From Bacteroides oleiciplenus YIT 12058 (GTDB lineage Bacteria > Bacteroidota > Bacteroidia > Bacteroidales > Bacteroidaceae), in contig NZ_JH992940.1 of NCBI RefSeq assembly GCF_000315485.1, positions 1,017,786 to 1,081,785 of the forward strand: a stretch of DNA of 64,000 nucleotides. The letters are read 5' to 3'. Position numbers and translations under genes: made by a program. Positions 32,236 through 41,506 of the stretch are shown piece by piece; positions within the stretch are counted from its first letter, which is position 1, and each line of letters opens with the position of its first letter. The notes under the pieces were generated by a model. That model was given only the letters and a program-made list of their open reading frames with translations, had not been told where the DNA came from and did not search any database.

Positions 32236-33636
32236 TTAATTTTCTTCCGCAAACATCGGGTCCCATGCCGGCAGACGGATAGGCTTCTGTTTGAATATAT
32301 CCATCACTTTGGCAGGAACATACTTGGTTTCCAGTACCAGACGGAACATATATTCGTTGAACCATTCGTCGGTCATAATCAGGTGTCCCTGATAACCACT
32401 GGCGGGTCCCCAACTGTTCTCTACCATCCACTTCACAGGCTTTCCGTCCTGATTCAAGTCCACAGCCATGAGGGTCATGGCATGACTGGAGCCGCTGGAG
32501 AAGGTTTGAATACGCTGTTTCTTATCCATGCCGAAGGTGGTGCCCATCAGAGATTCGTAATCATAGTTTTTCACATCGAGCAGTCCACGTTCTGAGTTCA
32601 GGAACTTGCCCACATCGCAGGAAAAATACATCATGGTGCTGTCTTTCAGGGAGGCGATAGCCATTTCCTTGATGTCCTCTACAGGCAGGTTGACGTATGT
32701 CCAGTTCTTGCCGTCGTAACGGTGGCGGTCATAGTCTATCTCATAGCATTTGTAGTACTCACGGGTAGGGTCGTTCATCACCATCACATAGTTGGTCAGC
32801 AGGTTTTCGTCACCATATTTTTTCAGGAAAGACATGGGGGTATGATGTTCTGTTTCTGCGGGATTGCCTTTGGCGTCTTTACGCACATAGTCAAATTCCG
32901 TAGGCGGAACGCCCAGATTCAGCACCAACATGCGATAAATGGTGCCGAGCATCGTTGTTTTTTCTTTATCCAGTGCGGCAGGTTTTGCTCCCTTAGAGGC
33001 AAGGTCGCGCAACTGTAATCCGTATTCTTTCAGTTTCAGAGAAACGAGGTTTGCCATGCGCGACGTATTATCGCTGCTGTTCGTTTCCGGCATCGCCTCT
33101 TTAGGCACCAGACCATATTTACTGACAATATCGGCAACGCCCGTAAACGTTCCTCCATCACTCAGTGGATGCTGGAAAAGCCATTCCACAGTCTTGTCGG
33201 TCATTGGGCTCTTGCTTGTGTCGATTACGCCTTGCAGGAAAAGGTTCGCCTTCTCCAACTGGTCCCAGAAGAAAGGATAAATCTCCGAGAATTCAAAAGA
33301 CTGGAAACCGTATTGTGCAATCGCTTTGGCACGCATCACGTTCAGTCCGGTGAAGAGCCAGCAACGGCCGGAAGATTTCTGGTCTGTAATTCCTTTGGAG
33401 TCAACTTTCACGGAGAAATGAGTATCCATACCTGTCAGATTTTCCTGGTTGAGGGCCAGTTTGCGGATGTCGTTGTTGCCAATGGCGTTGCGCAAGGCCT
33501 TATCGGCGGTAGTCCCCTGGTAGCTCTGTTTAATCTGATTCAGCATTGTTTCGCTGATACCACCCTTCCCGTCTTGTGCCTGCATGGAAAACAGAGCGGC
33601 ACTGAAAACAAAAACTGATAAAATTCGTTTATTCAT
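32236..33636 (-). CDS. C1-family aminopeptidase (PepC/bleomycin hydrolase type), exported
   Basis: A 466-residue papain-fold peptidase with a signal peptide (residues 1-20, 'VFVFSAALFSMQAQ'). The nucleophile is C92 in 'KSSGRCWLFTGLNVM'; the His is in 'SSHAMTLMAVDL' and the Asn in 'WMVENSWGPASGYQG', completing the C-H-N triad. The bleomycin-hydrolase family is usually cytosolic, so the signal peptide is notable but common in Bacteroides. The likely role is trimming peptides in the periplasm. Confidence 0.9.
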   Translation of the reverse strand: MNKRILSVFVFSAALFSMQAQDGKGGISETMLNQIKQSYQGTTADKALRNAIGNNDIRKLALNQENLTGMDTHFSVKVDSKGITDQKSSGRCWLFTGLNVMRAKAIAQYGFQSFEFSEIYPFFWDQLEKANLFLQGVIDTSKSPMTDKTVEWLFQHPLSDGGTFTGVADIVSKYGLVPKEAMPETNSSDNTSRMANLVSLKLKEYGLQLRDLASKGAKPAALDKEKTTMLGTIYRMLVLNLGVPPTEFDYVRKDAKGNPAETEHHTPMSFLKKYGDENLLTNYVMVMNDPTREYYKCYEIDYDRHRYDGKNWTYVNLPVEDIKEMAIASLKDSTMMYFSCDVGKFLNSERGLLDVKNYDYESLMGTTFGMDKKQRIQTFSSGSSHAMTLMAVDLNQDGKPVKWMVENSWGPASGYQGHLIMTDEWFNEYMFRLVLETKYVPAKVMDIFKQKPIRLPAWDPMFAEEN

Positions 33637-33978
33637 AAAATAATAGTTTTATGTTATTTATTCAAGTTTCACAAGCAAGAAATCTACCTCTCAATACATC
33701 CGGACCGAGACAGGTCCGTAGTATCTCCGTAGCATCTCCGTAGCAAGTCCGTGCCTGCTCCGTATCTTCTCCGTGTCTTCTCCGTATCTATAACATACGG
33801 AGATAGTACGGACTTGGTACGGAGCAGATACGGACCGGATAGGTTTTGTTTACCTTATGAGGTGATGCAAATTTAATTGCTTTTTTGAAACTTTTAGTAA
33901 ATTCTTTAGATTTATTGTCAATTGAATTGAAAACTTATCCAAATAAATTAGTTTTCTTTGCACCCTCATTCGTATGAT
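33637..33978. other. Divergent intergenic region with an 11-bp-phased mirrored array
   Basis: This 342-bp gap separates the minus-strand peptidase from the plus-strand outer-membrane gene. It holds the array at 33715-33833 and a -7-like TAAATTTG on the minus strand (33875-33868). If that is the peptidase promoter, the array lies in its long 5' leader. Confidence 0.6.
33715..33833. repeat. Seven plus four TCCGTA repeats, exactly 11 bp apart, mirrored
   Basis: TCCGT begins at 33715, 33726, 33737, 33748, 33759, 33770 and 33781. After a short centre the complement TACGG begins at 33796, 33807, 33818 and 33829. All steps are 11 bp, one DNA helical turn. Confidence 0.92.
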
Positions 33979-35184
33979 ATGAAGAAATATATAATAGGTA
34001 TTATGACGTTACTGTTTTCAGTAACAGTTCTTTCCGCTCAGGAAATGATAAACTTGGCTACCAGCAATGACACAACCCCGGCATTGACCAAACGTGAATT
34101 ACGGAAACAAAAGGTAGCAAAGCGAAATTTGCACTATAACATTCTGGGTGGTCCCAGCTATACCCCCGACTTTGGTGCCGTACTTGGCGGAAGTGCCTTG
34201 ATGACCTTCCGGATGAACCCCAGTGACACCACACAGTTGCGTTCTGTGGTTCCCGTAGCCATCGCCTTCCTGTTCAATGGAGGAATCAACCTCTTCTCCA
34301 AGCCCCAGCTCTTCTTCAAAGGCGACCGCTTCCGCATCTTCGGAAAGTTTGCTTATAAGAATACGGAGGATAATTTCTATGGCTTAGGCTATAATACGAA
34401 CAAAAATTATGTCCGCAGTGATACTACCAGTCAATACCGCTACAGCGGCATACAGTTCAACCCCTGGTTCCTGTTCCGACTGGGCAACAGTAATATTTTT
34501 GCCGGTCCGCAGATAGACATCAACTATGACGACATCACAGAACCTGCCAAGCATCTGGTAGACGAACCTTCCTATAAAGCGGCGGGCGGAACCAGCAAAG
34601 GATATACTAACTTCAACTCCGGCGTCGGCTTCCTGCTGACTTACGACAGTCGTGACATTCCGGCCAACGCATATCGAGGCATGTATCTTGATTTCCGGGG
34701 TATGATGTACACTAAATTCCTTGGAAGCGATGACAACTTCTATCGTCTGGAGATAGACTATCGCCAGTATAAGAGCCTGGGTAAACGCAGGGTACTTGCC
34801 TGGACGGCACAAAGCAAAAATGTATTCGGTGACGTGCCGTTGACGCAATACGTACTTACAGGAACTCCTTTCGACCTGCGCGGCTATTACATGGGGCAGT
34901 ATCGTGATAAATCCTCCCATGTAGTCATGGCAGAATATCGCCAGATGATAAATACCGACAAAAGCACTTGGGTGAAACGTATGCTCAACCATGTAGGCTT
35001 CGTAGGTTGGGCAGGCTGTGGTTTCATGGGACCCACTATCGGCAAGATAGAAGGTGTGCTGCCCAATTATGGCGTAGGATTGCGCATCGAGGTACAACCC
35101 CGCATGAACGTGCGCCTCGATTTAGGTAGAAATACGGTCAATAAGCAGATGTTGTTCTACTTCAATATGACGGAAGCGTTTTAA
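33979..35184 (+). CDS. BamA/TamA-like outer-membrane protein
   Basis: A 401-residue protein starting at MKKYIIGIMTLLF (signal peptide to about residue 21, 'VLSAQ'). No POTRA domains are seen; the rest looks like a 16-strand Omp85-type barrel, with 'LGGPSYTPDFGAVLGGSAL', 'DSRDIPANAYRGMYLDFRG' and the L6-like 'TPFDLRGYYMGQYRD' (R-G-Y in place of V-R-G-[FY]). The family in Bacteroides is annotated as BamA/TamA or surface antigen. Substrate and role are unknown. Confidence 0.82.
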   Translation: MKKYIIGIMTLLFSVTVLSAQEMINLATSNDTTPALTKRELRKQKVAKRNLHYNILGGPSYTPDFGAVLGGSALMTFRMNPSDTTQLRSVVPVAIAFLFNGGINLFSKPQLFFKGDRFRIFGKFAYKNTEDNFYGLGYNTNKNYVRSDTTSQYRYSGIQFNPWFLFRLGNSNIFAGPQIDINYDDITEPAKHLVDEPSYKAAGGTSKGYTNFNSGVGFLLTYDSRDIPANAYRGMYLDFRGMMYTKFLGSDDNFYRLEIDYRQYKSLGKRRVLAWTAQSKNVFGDVPLTQYVLTGTPFDLRGYYMGQYRDKSSHVVMAEYRQMINTDKSTWVKRMLNHVGFVGWAGCGFMGPTIGKIEGVLPNYGVGLRIEVQPRMNVRLDLGRNTVNKQMLFYFNMTEAF

Positions 35185-35214
35185 TTCTTTTCTGTTAGGT
35201 TATAAATCAAACGG

Positions 35215-35383
35215 ACTATCTTAATTCCCCTCCTCCAGTCGGAGGAGGGGTGCCCAAAGGGCGGGGTGGTAGGTGAGAAAAGAAGTCCTTAATGTTCTTA
35301 TTAATAGGTATTTTATTGTTTCACCTACCACCTCCCCCCGTTGGGGTACTCCTCCTCCCGGGGAGGAGGAGAATTGAGATAGT
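35215..35383. repeat. MITE-like palindromic element, full copy
   Basis: About 169 bp with terminal inverted repeats ACTATCTTAATTCCCCTCC (35215) and the complementary GGAGAATTGAGATAGT (end 35383). Inside are two G+C-rich hairpin halves, CCTCCAGTCGGAGG and CCTCCCGGGGAGG, flanking an AT centre with AATAGGTATT. There is no ORF. The gap 35185-35516 holds nothing else except the promoter below. Confidence 0.85.
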
Positions 35384-35463
35384 ACTGTTTATCATTTGCC
35401 TCATTTCTTAGCGTTATAAATCATAATTCTCCCCCTTTTCTTGCAGTAATAAAAGATTATCTA

Positions 35464-35471
35464 TATTTTTG
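35464..35471 (+). promoter_or_regulatory. -7 box of the glycosyltransferase / kinase genes
   Basis: TATTTTTG fits TAnnTTTG. Twenty bp upstream is CTTG (35440-35443), a 3/4 match to -33. The leader is about 45 nt. Confidence 0.5.
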
Positions 35472-35516
35472 GCATTATTTTTTGTTTTCCTTAAACAAAA
35501 CTGAGGACATCATGCC

Positions 35517-36713
35517 ATGAGAACTTTCGAGATATTATTCTGGATAAGCCTGTTTATCGTATTCTACACCTACATAGGATATGGAATCGTATTGTATATT
35601 CTGGTCAAGATTAAAGAAACTTTCCGTAAACCGGTACATTACCCCATGCCCCCCGATGCAGAATTGCCCGAATTAACTCTGTTCATAGCCGCCTATAACG
35701 AAGAAGACGTAGTAGACGAAAAGATGCAGAACTGTCTGGAATTGGATTATCCAGCAGAGAAGTTACAAATATTCTGGGTTACGGACGGCAGTAACGACCA
35801 CACCAACGAACGCCTCGCACGCTGGCCGCAAGCCACCGTACTCCATCAGCCCGAACGACAGGGGAAAACCGCTGCGCTCAACCGGGGCATGAAGTTCGTG
35901 AAAACTCCCCTCGTCATATTCACTGATGCCAACACACACCTGAACCGGGAAGCCTTGCGTGAAATAGTCCACGCCTTTGCCAATCCTAAAGTGGGCTGCG
36001 TGGCAGGTGAAAAGCGCATCGCCATGCAAACCAAGGACAATGCCGCATCGGGTGGAGAAGGCATCTACTGGAAATACGAGTCCACCCTGAAAGCCCTCGA
36101 CTCACGCCTTTACTCGGCCGTAGGCGCTGCCGGAGAACTGTTTGCCGTACGTAGCGAGCTGTTTGAAGACATGAGGACAGATACATTGCTCGATGATTTC
36201 ATTCTCTCCCTGCGCATCGTCATGCGTGGTTACACCATTGCCTATTGCGCTGCCGCCTACGCCACCGAAAGCGGTTCGGCAGATATGCAGGAAGAGGAAA
36301 AACGCAAGGTACGCATTGCAGCCGGAGGTTTGCAATCTATCTGGAGACTGCGCCCATTGCTGAACCCTTTCCGTTACGGTTTGCTCAATTTCCAATATGT
36401 ATCCCATCGTGTCCTGCGATGGTCCATCACTCCTATCTTGTTATTCCTGTTGCTTCCCCTCAACGTGGTGTTGCTCTTCACAAGTGCCCAACCATTGTTC
36501 TACGCAGTCATTCTGGGGTTGCAAATACTGTTTTACCTGATGGGCATCTGGGGATATATTCTGTCCCGAAGACACATCAAGAACAAACTACTCTTCATTC
36601 CTTATTATTTCCTCTTTATGAACGTCAACGTGATAAGAGGATTCCGCTACCTGAGTAAACGCAAAGGCAATAAAAGCGGGGCCTGGGAAAAAGCACGAAG
36701 GGCAGGCCAGTAA
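35517..36713 (+). CDS. Membrane glycosyltransferase family 2
   Basis: A 398-residue processive-type GT2. An N-terminal helix (about 5-28) precedes the GT-A domain (about 50-270) with 'FIAAYNEEDVVDEKM', 'DGSNDHTNERL', the D-x-N metal motif 'FTDANTHL' and the 'TLLDDFILSLRI' (D-D) acceptor region. 'RKVRIAAGGLQSIWRLR' resembles the Q/R-x-x-R-W motif. Three or four C-terminal helices follow. It probably builds an exported polysaccharide. It lies 39 bp before the hybrid kinase gene. Confidence 0.85.
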   Translation: MRTFEILFWISLFIVFYTYIGYGIVLYILVKIKETFRKPVHYPMPPDAELPELTLFIAAYNEEDVVDEKMQNCLELDYPAEKLQIFWVTDGSNDHTNERLARWPQATVLHQPERQGKTAALNRGMKFVKTPLVIFTDANTHLNREALREIVHAFANPKVGCVAGEKRIAMQTKDNAASGGEGIYWKYESTLKALDSRLYSAVGAAGELFAVRSELFEDMRTDTLLDDFILSLRIVMRGYTIAYCAAAYATESGSADMQEEEKRKVRIAAGGLQSIWRLRPLLNPFRYGLLNFQYVSHRVLRWSITPILLFLLLPLNVVLLFTSAQPLFYAVILGLQILFYLMGIWGYILSRRHIKNKLLFIPYYFLFMNVNVIRGFRYLSKRKGNKSGAWEKARRAGQ

Positions 36714-36752
36714 AAAAACACCTACCCATAAATCTAAATACAAAGAAAGATA

Positions 36753-39422
36753 ATGAAAAGCATTCTGAAAGACACGAATAATTCCGAGAAACTCCTGAAC
36801 ATGGTATCAGACACCCTGATACTCATGGATAAGGATGGCGTCTGCGTAGACATAGCCGTCCACAACGTAGACCTTTGGTTCCTGAAAGAGGAGAAGCTGC
36901 TTGGCAAGAATCTATTAACCATGTTACCGCCCAGAACTTACAGTGAGTTCTACCCGGAATTCAGGAAAGTATTGTTGCGAAAAGTAAAATCAACCCGCAA
37001 CTATGAACTCACGCTACGGGACGAGACCTATTTCTTTAAATGCATCATGCAGCCCTACGGCGATTTGATATTATGCCAGTATCGCGACATCACCGAACGC
37101 AGCCAGCGCAAGCTGGAACTGGAAAACAAAAACCGGGAACTGTTTGAGATACAGAAAGCCGCCCTCATCGGCAGTTGGTTCTATGACACCTCCAGCCAGG
37201 AATTCAGCTATGTAGGCCAAACGGGCGTCATGTGCACGGACATGACACAAAACATCCGAGTGGATGCATATCTGGACACCATCCTCCCCGAAGATAGAGC
37301 CTCCTTCAACGACTGGCTCACCGCCAACCTCAAGGGAGATATGGAAGAAAGCATAGACTACCGTATCTTATTTAATGGAAAAATATATTATATCCGTTTG
37401 AAGGCATTTGCCCGCGAATGCTATAAAGATGGGAATATCACCTTGGAAGGATACATACAAAACATCACCGACATCCAGCAAAAGCGCAACGACATCAACC
37501 TCCTGACGCACGCCATCAACAACTCGACGGAAGACATCTTTGCCGCCCATGAAGATGGTTCATTGATATTTGCCAATCGACAATTCATGCTGCACCATAA
37601 TCTGGGCAGTACGGAAGACATTACCCAATTGAAGATATATGAAATCCAATCGTATGCCCAAAACAAAGAAAAATGGCAAGAGATGGTGACCAACGTAAAG
37701 AATGGAGAAAGGCAACAAACTTTCACTATGTACAATCCTTTGCCACTCCGCCCGGACATACTGGCATACGAATGTAATGCTTACTGGGTGACCAGCGACG
37801 AAGGTATAGGAACTTTCTGGGCATTTGGTCGGGACGTATCACAGCGTATCCTCCACGAGCAGCAAATCAAGCGGTTCAACCAGATATTGGATAAAATCAT
37901 AGAGCACCTTCCCGCAGGCATCGTCGTAAAGGATATTAAAAACAAATTCAAATATCTCTACCGCAACCGCGAGTCGTACAACCGCGACGTCCCCATGCAA
38001 GAGGCCCAGGGAAGAGATGATTTTGACTTTTATCCTCTCGAAACAGCAAAAGAAAAACGCCGGCAAGACATGGAGATTGCCAGCACAGGACAAGAAATGC
38101 ACTGGATTACCGAAGAACGCGACGGTCATGGCAATCCTCTCTTCCTCGACAAACGAAAGATGAAGATTGAGAGCAAAGACTTCTCTCCCATCCTGCTGAA
38201 CATTGAATGGGACATTACGGACATGGAGCTGATGAGACGGGAACTGATGGTTGCCAAAGAAAAAGCCGAAACATCCGACCAGCTCAAATCGGCATTCCTT
38301 GCCAACATGAGCCATGAAATTCGTACGCCGCTCAACGCCATTGTCGGCTTCTCACGCATCATTGCCGAAAGCGATAATACCGAAGAGCGCAAAAGCTATT
38401 ACGAAATAGTAGAGGCAAACAACGAACGTCTGTTGCAACTCATCAATGAAATTCTCGACCTTTCGAAGATAGAAGCCGGTATTGTGGAGTTCAGCATAGC
38501 CACGGTGCGGCTGCATCCGCTTTGCAAGGAAATCCATGATGCACACGTCTTCCGCTGCCCTACGGGTGTCGAGCTGATATTCGAACCTTCGGACGAGGAA
38601 ATCAGTATCGCCTCGGACAAGAACCGTATCTTCCAAGTCATTTCCAACCTGATAGGCAATGCCTTCAAATTCACCACCCAAGGCAGTATCAGTTACGGAT
38701 ACCGCCGGGAGGGAGAGAACATTGTGTTTCACGTGACCGACACGGGCACAGGTATCGCTCCCGAAAAGATAGGAAAGGTATTCGAACGCTTTGTGAAAGC
38801 CAACAACTTCGCGCAGGGCACAGGTTTAGGATTGGCCATCTGCAAGACCATCATCGAACGCTTGGGCGGAAACATTTCCGTCACTTCCGAACTGGACAAA
38901 GGTACTACTTTCACCTTCACCTTACCTGCAAACGCAGCCCAAGAGGAAGACAAAGAGATGCTGAAAAATGCCCTCGAAGGAAATGAATGGACGGCTGACG
39001 AACAAAGTGTAATAGCCGAAAGCACAGAAAGCACTCCGGCTACACCTCCAAAAGACACTGCAATGAAAACCATCCTGATAGCCGAAGACACGGACAGCAA
39101 TTATATCCTGACCAAAGCCATACTTGGAAAAGAATACCATCTGGAACGTGCCAAAGACGGTATGGAAGCCGTCAACATGTTTGTAGAAATAAACCCGGAT
39201 ATCATCCTGATGGACATGAAGATGCCGAACCTCGGCGGACTGGATGCAACGAAAATCATCCGTGAATTGTCACCCACCGTTCCCATCATTGCCCTGACGG
39301 CTTTTGCCTACGACCATGACCGGAAAGCTGCCTTCGACGCCGGATGCAACGATTTCCTGACGAAACCTTTCACACAGGAGGGATTGAAGGAGACGATTAA
39401 GAGGTGGGTGAAAGAAAAGTGA
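36753..39422 (+). CDS. Multi-PAS hybrid histidine kinase / response regulator
   Basis: An 889-residue soluble sensor with no membrane helix. Three or four PAS-like domains occupy about residues 10-500. The HisKA motif is 'MSHEIRTPLNAIVGFSRI' with phospho-His H521; the HATPase follows ('NLIGNAFKFT', 'DTGTGIAPEKIGKVFERF' and 'GTGLGLAICK'). A C-terminal receiver has its phospho-Asp near D821 in 'PDIILMDMKMPN' and the switch Lys in 'FLTKPF'. There is no HTH output domain, unlike hybrid two-component systems for polysaccharides. The linked glycosyltransferase hints at control of exopolysaccharide. Confidence 0.92.
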   Translation: MKSILKDTNNSEKLLNMVSDTLILMDKDGVCVDIAVHNVDLWFLKEEKLLGKNLLTMLPPRTYSEFYPEFRKVLLRKVKSTRNYELTLRDETYFFKCIMQPYGDLILCQYRDITERSQRKLELENKNRELFEIQKAALIGSWFYDTSSQEFSYVGQTGVMCTDMTQNIRVDAYLDTILPEDRASFNDWLTANLKGDMEESIDYRILFNGKIYYIRLKAFARECYKDGNITLEGYIQNITDIQQKRNDINLLTHAINNSTEDIFAAHEDGSLIFANRQFMLHHNLGSTEDITQLKIYEIQSYAQNKEKWQEMVTNVKNGERQQTFTMYNPLPLRPDILAYECNAYWVTSDEGIGTFWAFGRDVSQRILHEQQIKRFNQILDKIIEHLPAGIVVKDIKNKFKYLYRNRESYNRDVPMQEAQGRDDFDFYPLETAKEKRRQDMEIASTGQEMHWITEERDGHGNPLFLDKRKMKIESKDFSPILLNIEWDITDMELMRRELMVAKEKAETSDQLKSAFLANMSHEIRTPLNAIVGFSRIIAESDNTEERKSYYEIVEANNERLLQLINEILDLSKIEAGIVEFSIATVRLHPLCKEIHDAHVFRCPTGVELIFEPSDEEISIASDKNRIFQVISNLIGNAFKFTTQGSISYGYRREGENIVFHVTDTGTGIAPEKIGKVFERFVKANNFAQGTGLGLAICKTIIERLGGNISVTSELDKGTTFTFTLPANAAQEEDKEMLKNALEGNEWTADEQSVIAESTESTPATPPKDTAMKTILIAEDTDSNYILTKAILGKEYHLERAKDGMEAVNMFVEINPDIILMDMKMPNLGGLDATKIIRELSPTVPIIALTAFAYDHDRKAAFDAGCNDFLTKPFTQEGLKETIKRWVKEK

Positions 39423-39508
39423 TTAACGGTTAGTGATTAGTGATTAGTACCTGCGGCATCATAGCGCAGCCTGCTTATCACTAATCACTAACCACTAATC
39501 ACTAAATT
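39421..39508. repeat. Inverted heptamer arrays filling a convergent gap
   Basis: GATTAAC, GGTTAGT, GATTAGT and GATTAGT face CTAATCA, CTAACCA, CTAATCA and CTAAATT, around a small CTGCG/CGCAG hairpin (39451-39469). The arrays occupy the whole space between the two stop codons. Confidence 0.85.
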
Positions 39509-41285
39509 ACGCAAAGATATCGCTTCTCTGAATATAAGCAATCACATCGCCCTTATTCACAATGTCGCCTTGTTTGGCACATATTTCTACGATACGTCCG
39601 GTAAATCCGGTCAGCAATTTTTCGTACTCTCCCCACGGGGTGGAAAGATAGCAGAACACTTCGTCGTGCTGGTATTTGCGGCCGATGAACGGAGCTACCG
39701 AAGGACCTTCTACGGATACTTCCCACAACACCTGTCCTTTATCCGGAGCTATAATCGGGTCGGCTTTGGCGCGTTTCAGCTTCTTGATGTCCTCTTCCGA
39801 GTATCCGTTCTTCGCCATAGCAGCATCTTTGGCACGTTGCAGTTCATCTTCGAAACGTTTCTTGGCGGCACCCGACTTATAATCACGATACTGACGGTCG
39901 TGCATAGCCAGTTCGAAGAGTTCCTCATCATCTTTGCCATACTCCCATCCGTTCTCATTCATTTCCTTCCGGAATTCATCCAGAGCATCCGGATAATTCG
40001 ACTGCGGGTCTGTATCCACAAACTCATATCCTTTTGACTTCGCCAGTTCCACAATTTCAGGAGCCAGTTCGCCGGGCAGACGCCCGCTCTTACCCAAAAT
40101 CATGTCCCAGGTATGATTATCTATCATCGTCCAGCGCTCCTCACCCTTTACCAACTGCATGAGGTTCATCAACGCCACGTTCTTCACATATTGACTGAAA
40201 GGCGTCACCAATGGTGGATAGCCCAGTTTAGGCCATACATATTCCACTTCGTCGAACAACATCACCAAGAGGTCATCAATACTGAGTTCCGGTTCATTCT
40301 TTCCTCTCAATATCATGTTGATTCCCGAGTGAACACCCTTCAAATCCGCCATCATAGAGCCCATCATACCACCCGGCAGACCGCACTTCAACAACAGAGA
40401 GGACATATGTTTATTCGTTGGGTCCATGAAATAACCCAGGAAATCGTCAATAAACTCTTGTGTCATGGCACGCGCCTTCATATAAGCCTTCATATTGATA
40501 TCCGGCACCTGGAATCCCAGGTCTTTCAACATCGCCTGCACTGAAATCACGTCCGGATGTACTTTACCCCAGGACATAGGCTCCATGGCTACGTCGATAA
40601 TATCCGCCCCATTCTCGCAGACTTCGAGAATAGAAGCCATCGACAAACCCGGACCGCTATGACCGTGATACTGAATAATCACCTCCGGATGCCTTTCCTT
40701 AATTGTCTTCGTCAACCGTCCCAGCATTCCCGGACGACCGATACCTGCCATATCTTTCAGGCATATTTCGGGTGCTCCCGCTTCAATCAGTTGGTCGGCA
40801 ACATGGGCATAATATTCCACCGTATGCACAGGCGAGTGCGTGATGCAAAGCGTGGCTTGCGGTATCATCCCCGCCTCCAAGGCATATTTAATGGAAGGAA
40901 TGATATTCCTTGTTTCATTCAATCCACAGAAAATACGAGTGATATCCACCCCTTGCGCATGTTTCACCCGGTACATCAGACGGCGCACATCGGCAGGGAC
41001 AGGATACATACGCAGGGCGTTCAGACCACGATCCAGCATGTGCGTCTGTATGCCTGCCTCATTGAAAGGTTGGGTAAAAGCGCGTACGGCATTGTTGGGG
41101 TTCTCACCATACAACAGATTCACTTGTTCAAAAGCTCCGCCATTCGTTTCCACGCGGGCGAAACACCCCATTTCGATAATCAACGGAGCAATACGTACCA
41201 ATTGGTCTACACGGGGTTGATATTTACCGGAAGATTGCCACATGTCACGGTAAACAAGACTGAATTTAATTTCTTTTTTCATCAC
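39507..41285 (-). CDS. Pyruvate carboxylase subunit B / oxaloacetate decarboxylase-like, no biotin lysine motif
   Basis: A 592-residue protein. The carboxyltransferase TIM barrel (about 5-300) has 'FSLVYRDMWQSSGKYQPRV', the carbamylated-Lys motif 'EICLKDMAGIGRPG' and the metal-binding H-x-H in 'IIQYHGHSGPG'. The post-barrel region is followed by a C-terminal biotinyl-like barrel ('LTGFTGRIVEICAKQGDIV'). The biotin attachment hairpin (E-A-M-K-M) is absent; the equivalent residues are 'CYLSTPWGEYEKLL'. If it is active, biotin must come from another protein. It is convergent with the kinase gene. Confidence 0.8.
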   Translation of the reverse strand: MMKKEIKFSLVYRDMWQSSGKYQPRVDQLVRIAPLIIEMGCFARVETNGGAFEQVNLLYGENPNNAVRAFTQPFNEAGIQTHMLDRGLNALRMYPVPADVRRLMYRVKHAQGVDITRIFCGLNETRNIIPSIKYALEAGMIPQATLCITHSPVHTVEYYAHVADQLIEAGAPEICLKDMAGIGRPGMLGRLTKTIKERHPEVIIQYHGHSGPGLSMASILEVCENGADIIDVAMEPMSWGKVHPDVISVQAMLKDLGFQVPDINMKAYMKARAMTQEFIDDFLGYFMDPTNKHMSSLLLKCGLPGGMMGSMMADLKGVHSGINMILRGKNEPELSIDDLLVMLFDEVEYVWPKLGYPPLVTPFSQYVKNVALMNLMQLVKGEERWTMIDNHTWDMILGKSGRLPGELAPEIVELAKSKGYEFVDTDPQSNYPDALDEFRKEMNENGWEYGKDDEELFELAMHDRQYRDYKSGAAKKRFEDELQRAKDAAMAKNGYSEEDIKKLKRAKADPIIAPDKGQVLWEVSVEGPSVAPFIGRKYQHDEVFCYLSTPWGEYEKLLTGFTGRIVEICAKQGDIVNKGDVIAYIQRSDIFA

Positions 41286-41339
41286 AGTCAGCAGTTAGCG
41301 GTTTAACATATATGAATTAAGAGGTTAACTTAATAAGTA

Positions 41340-41347
41340 CAAATATA
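41340..41347 (-). promoter_or_regulatory. -7 box of the carboxyltransferase gene
   Basis: Minus strand TATATTTG, about 54 nt before the ATG. CTTG lies 22 bp upstream. Confidence 0.45.
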
Positions 41348-41506
41348 GGTGTTTATTCTGACATATAGTCAAGAATACACCTAAATTATTCAGTTAAAAA
41401 GATATGTTTTATATCATATTGCAACAACAGATTACAAACTGTGCAAGTAACAAGTTCCTTTCGGCATCATGGCCGGACAAAACAAATCCGAAATACTATA
41501 CCGGAT

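Noticed and set aside
33715..33833. Possible CRISPR array
   Set aside because: The period is 11 bp and half of the units are inverted, which does not fit repeats and spacers.
35517..39422. Polysaccharide-utilisation locus
   Set aside because: There is no SusC/SusD pair or glycoside hydrolase; the hybrid kinase lacks an HTH output domain.
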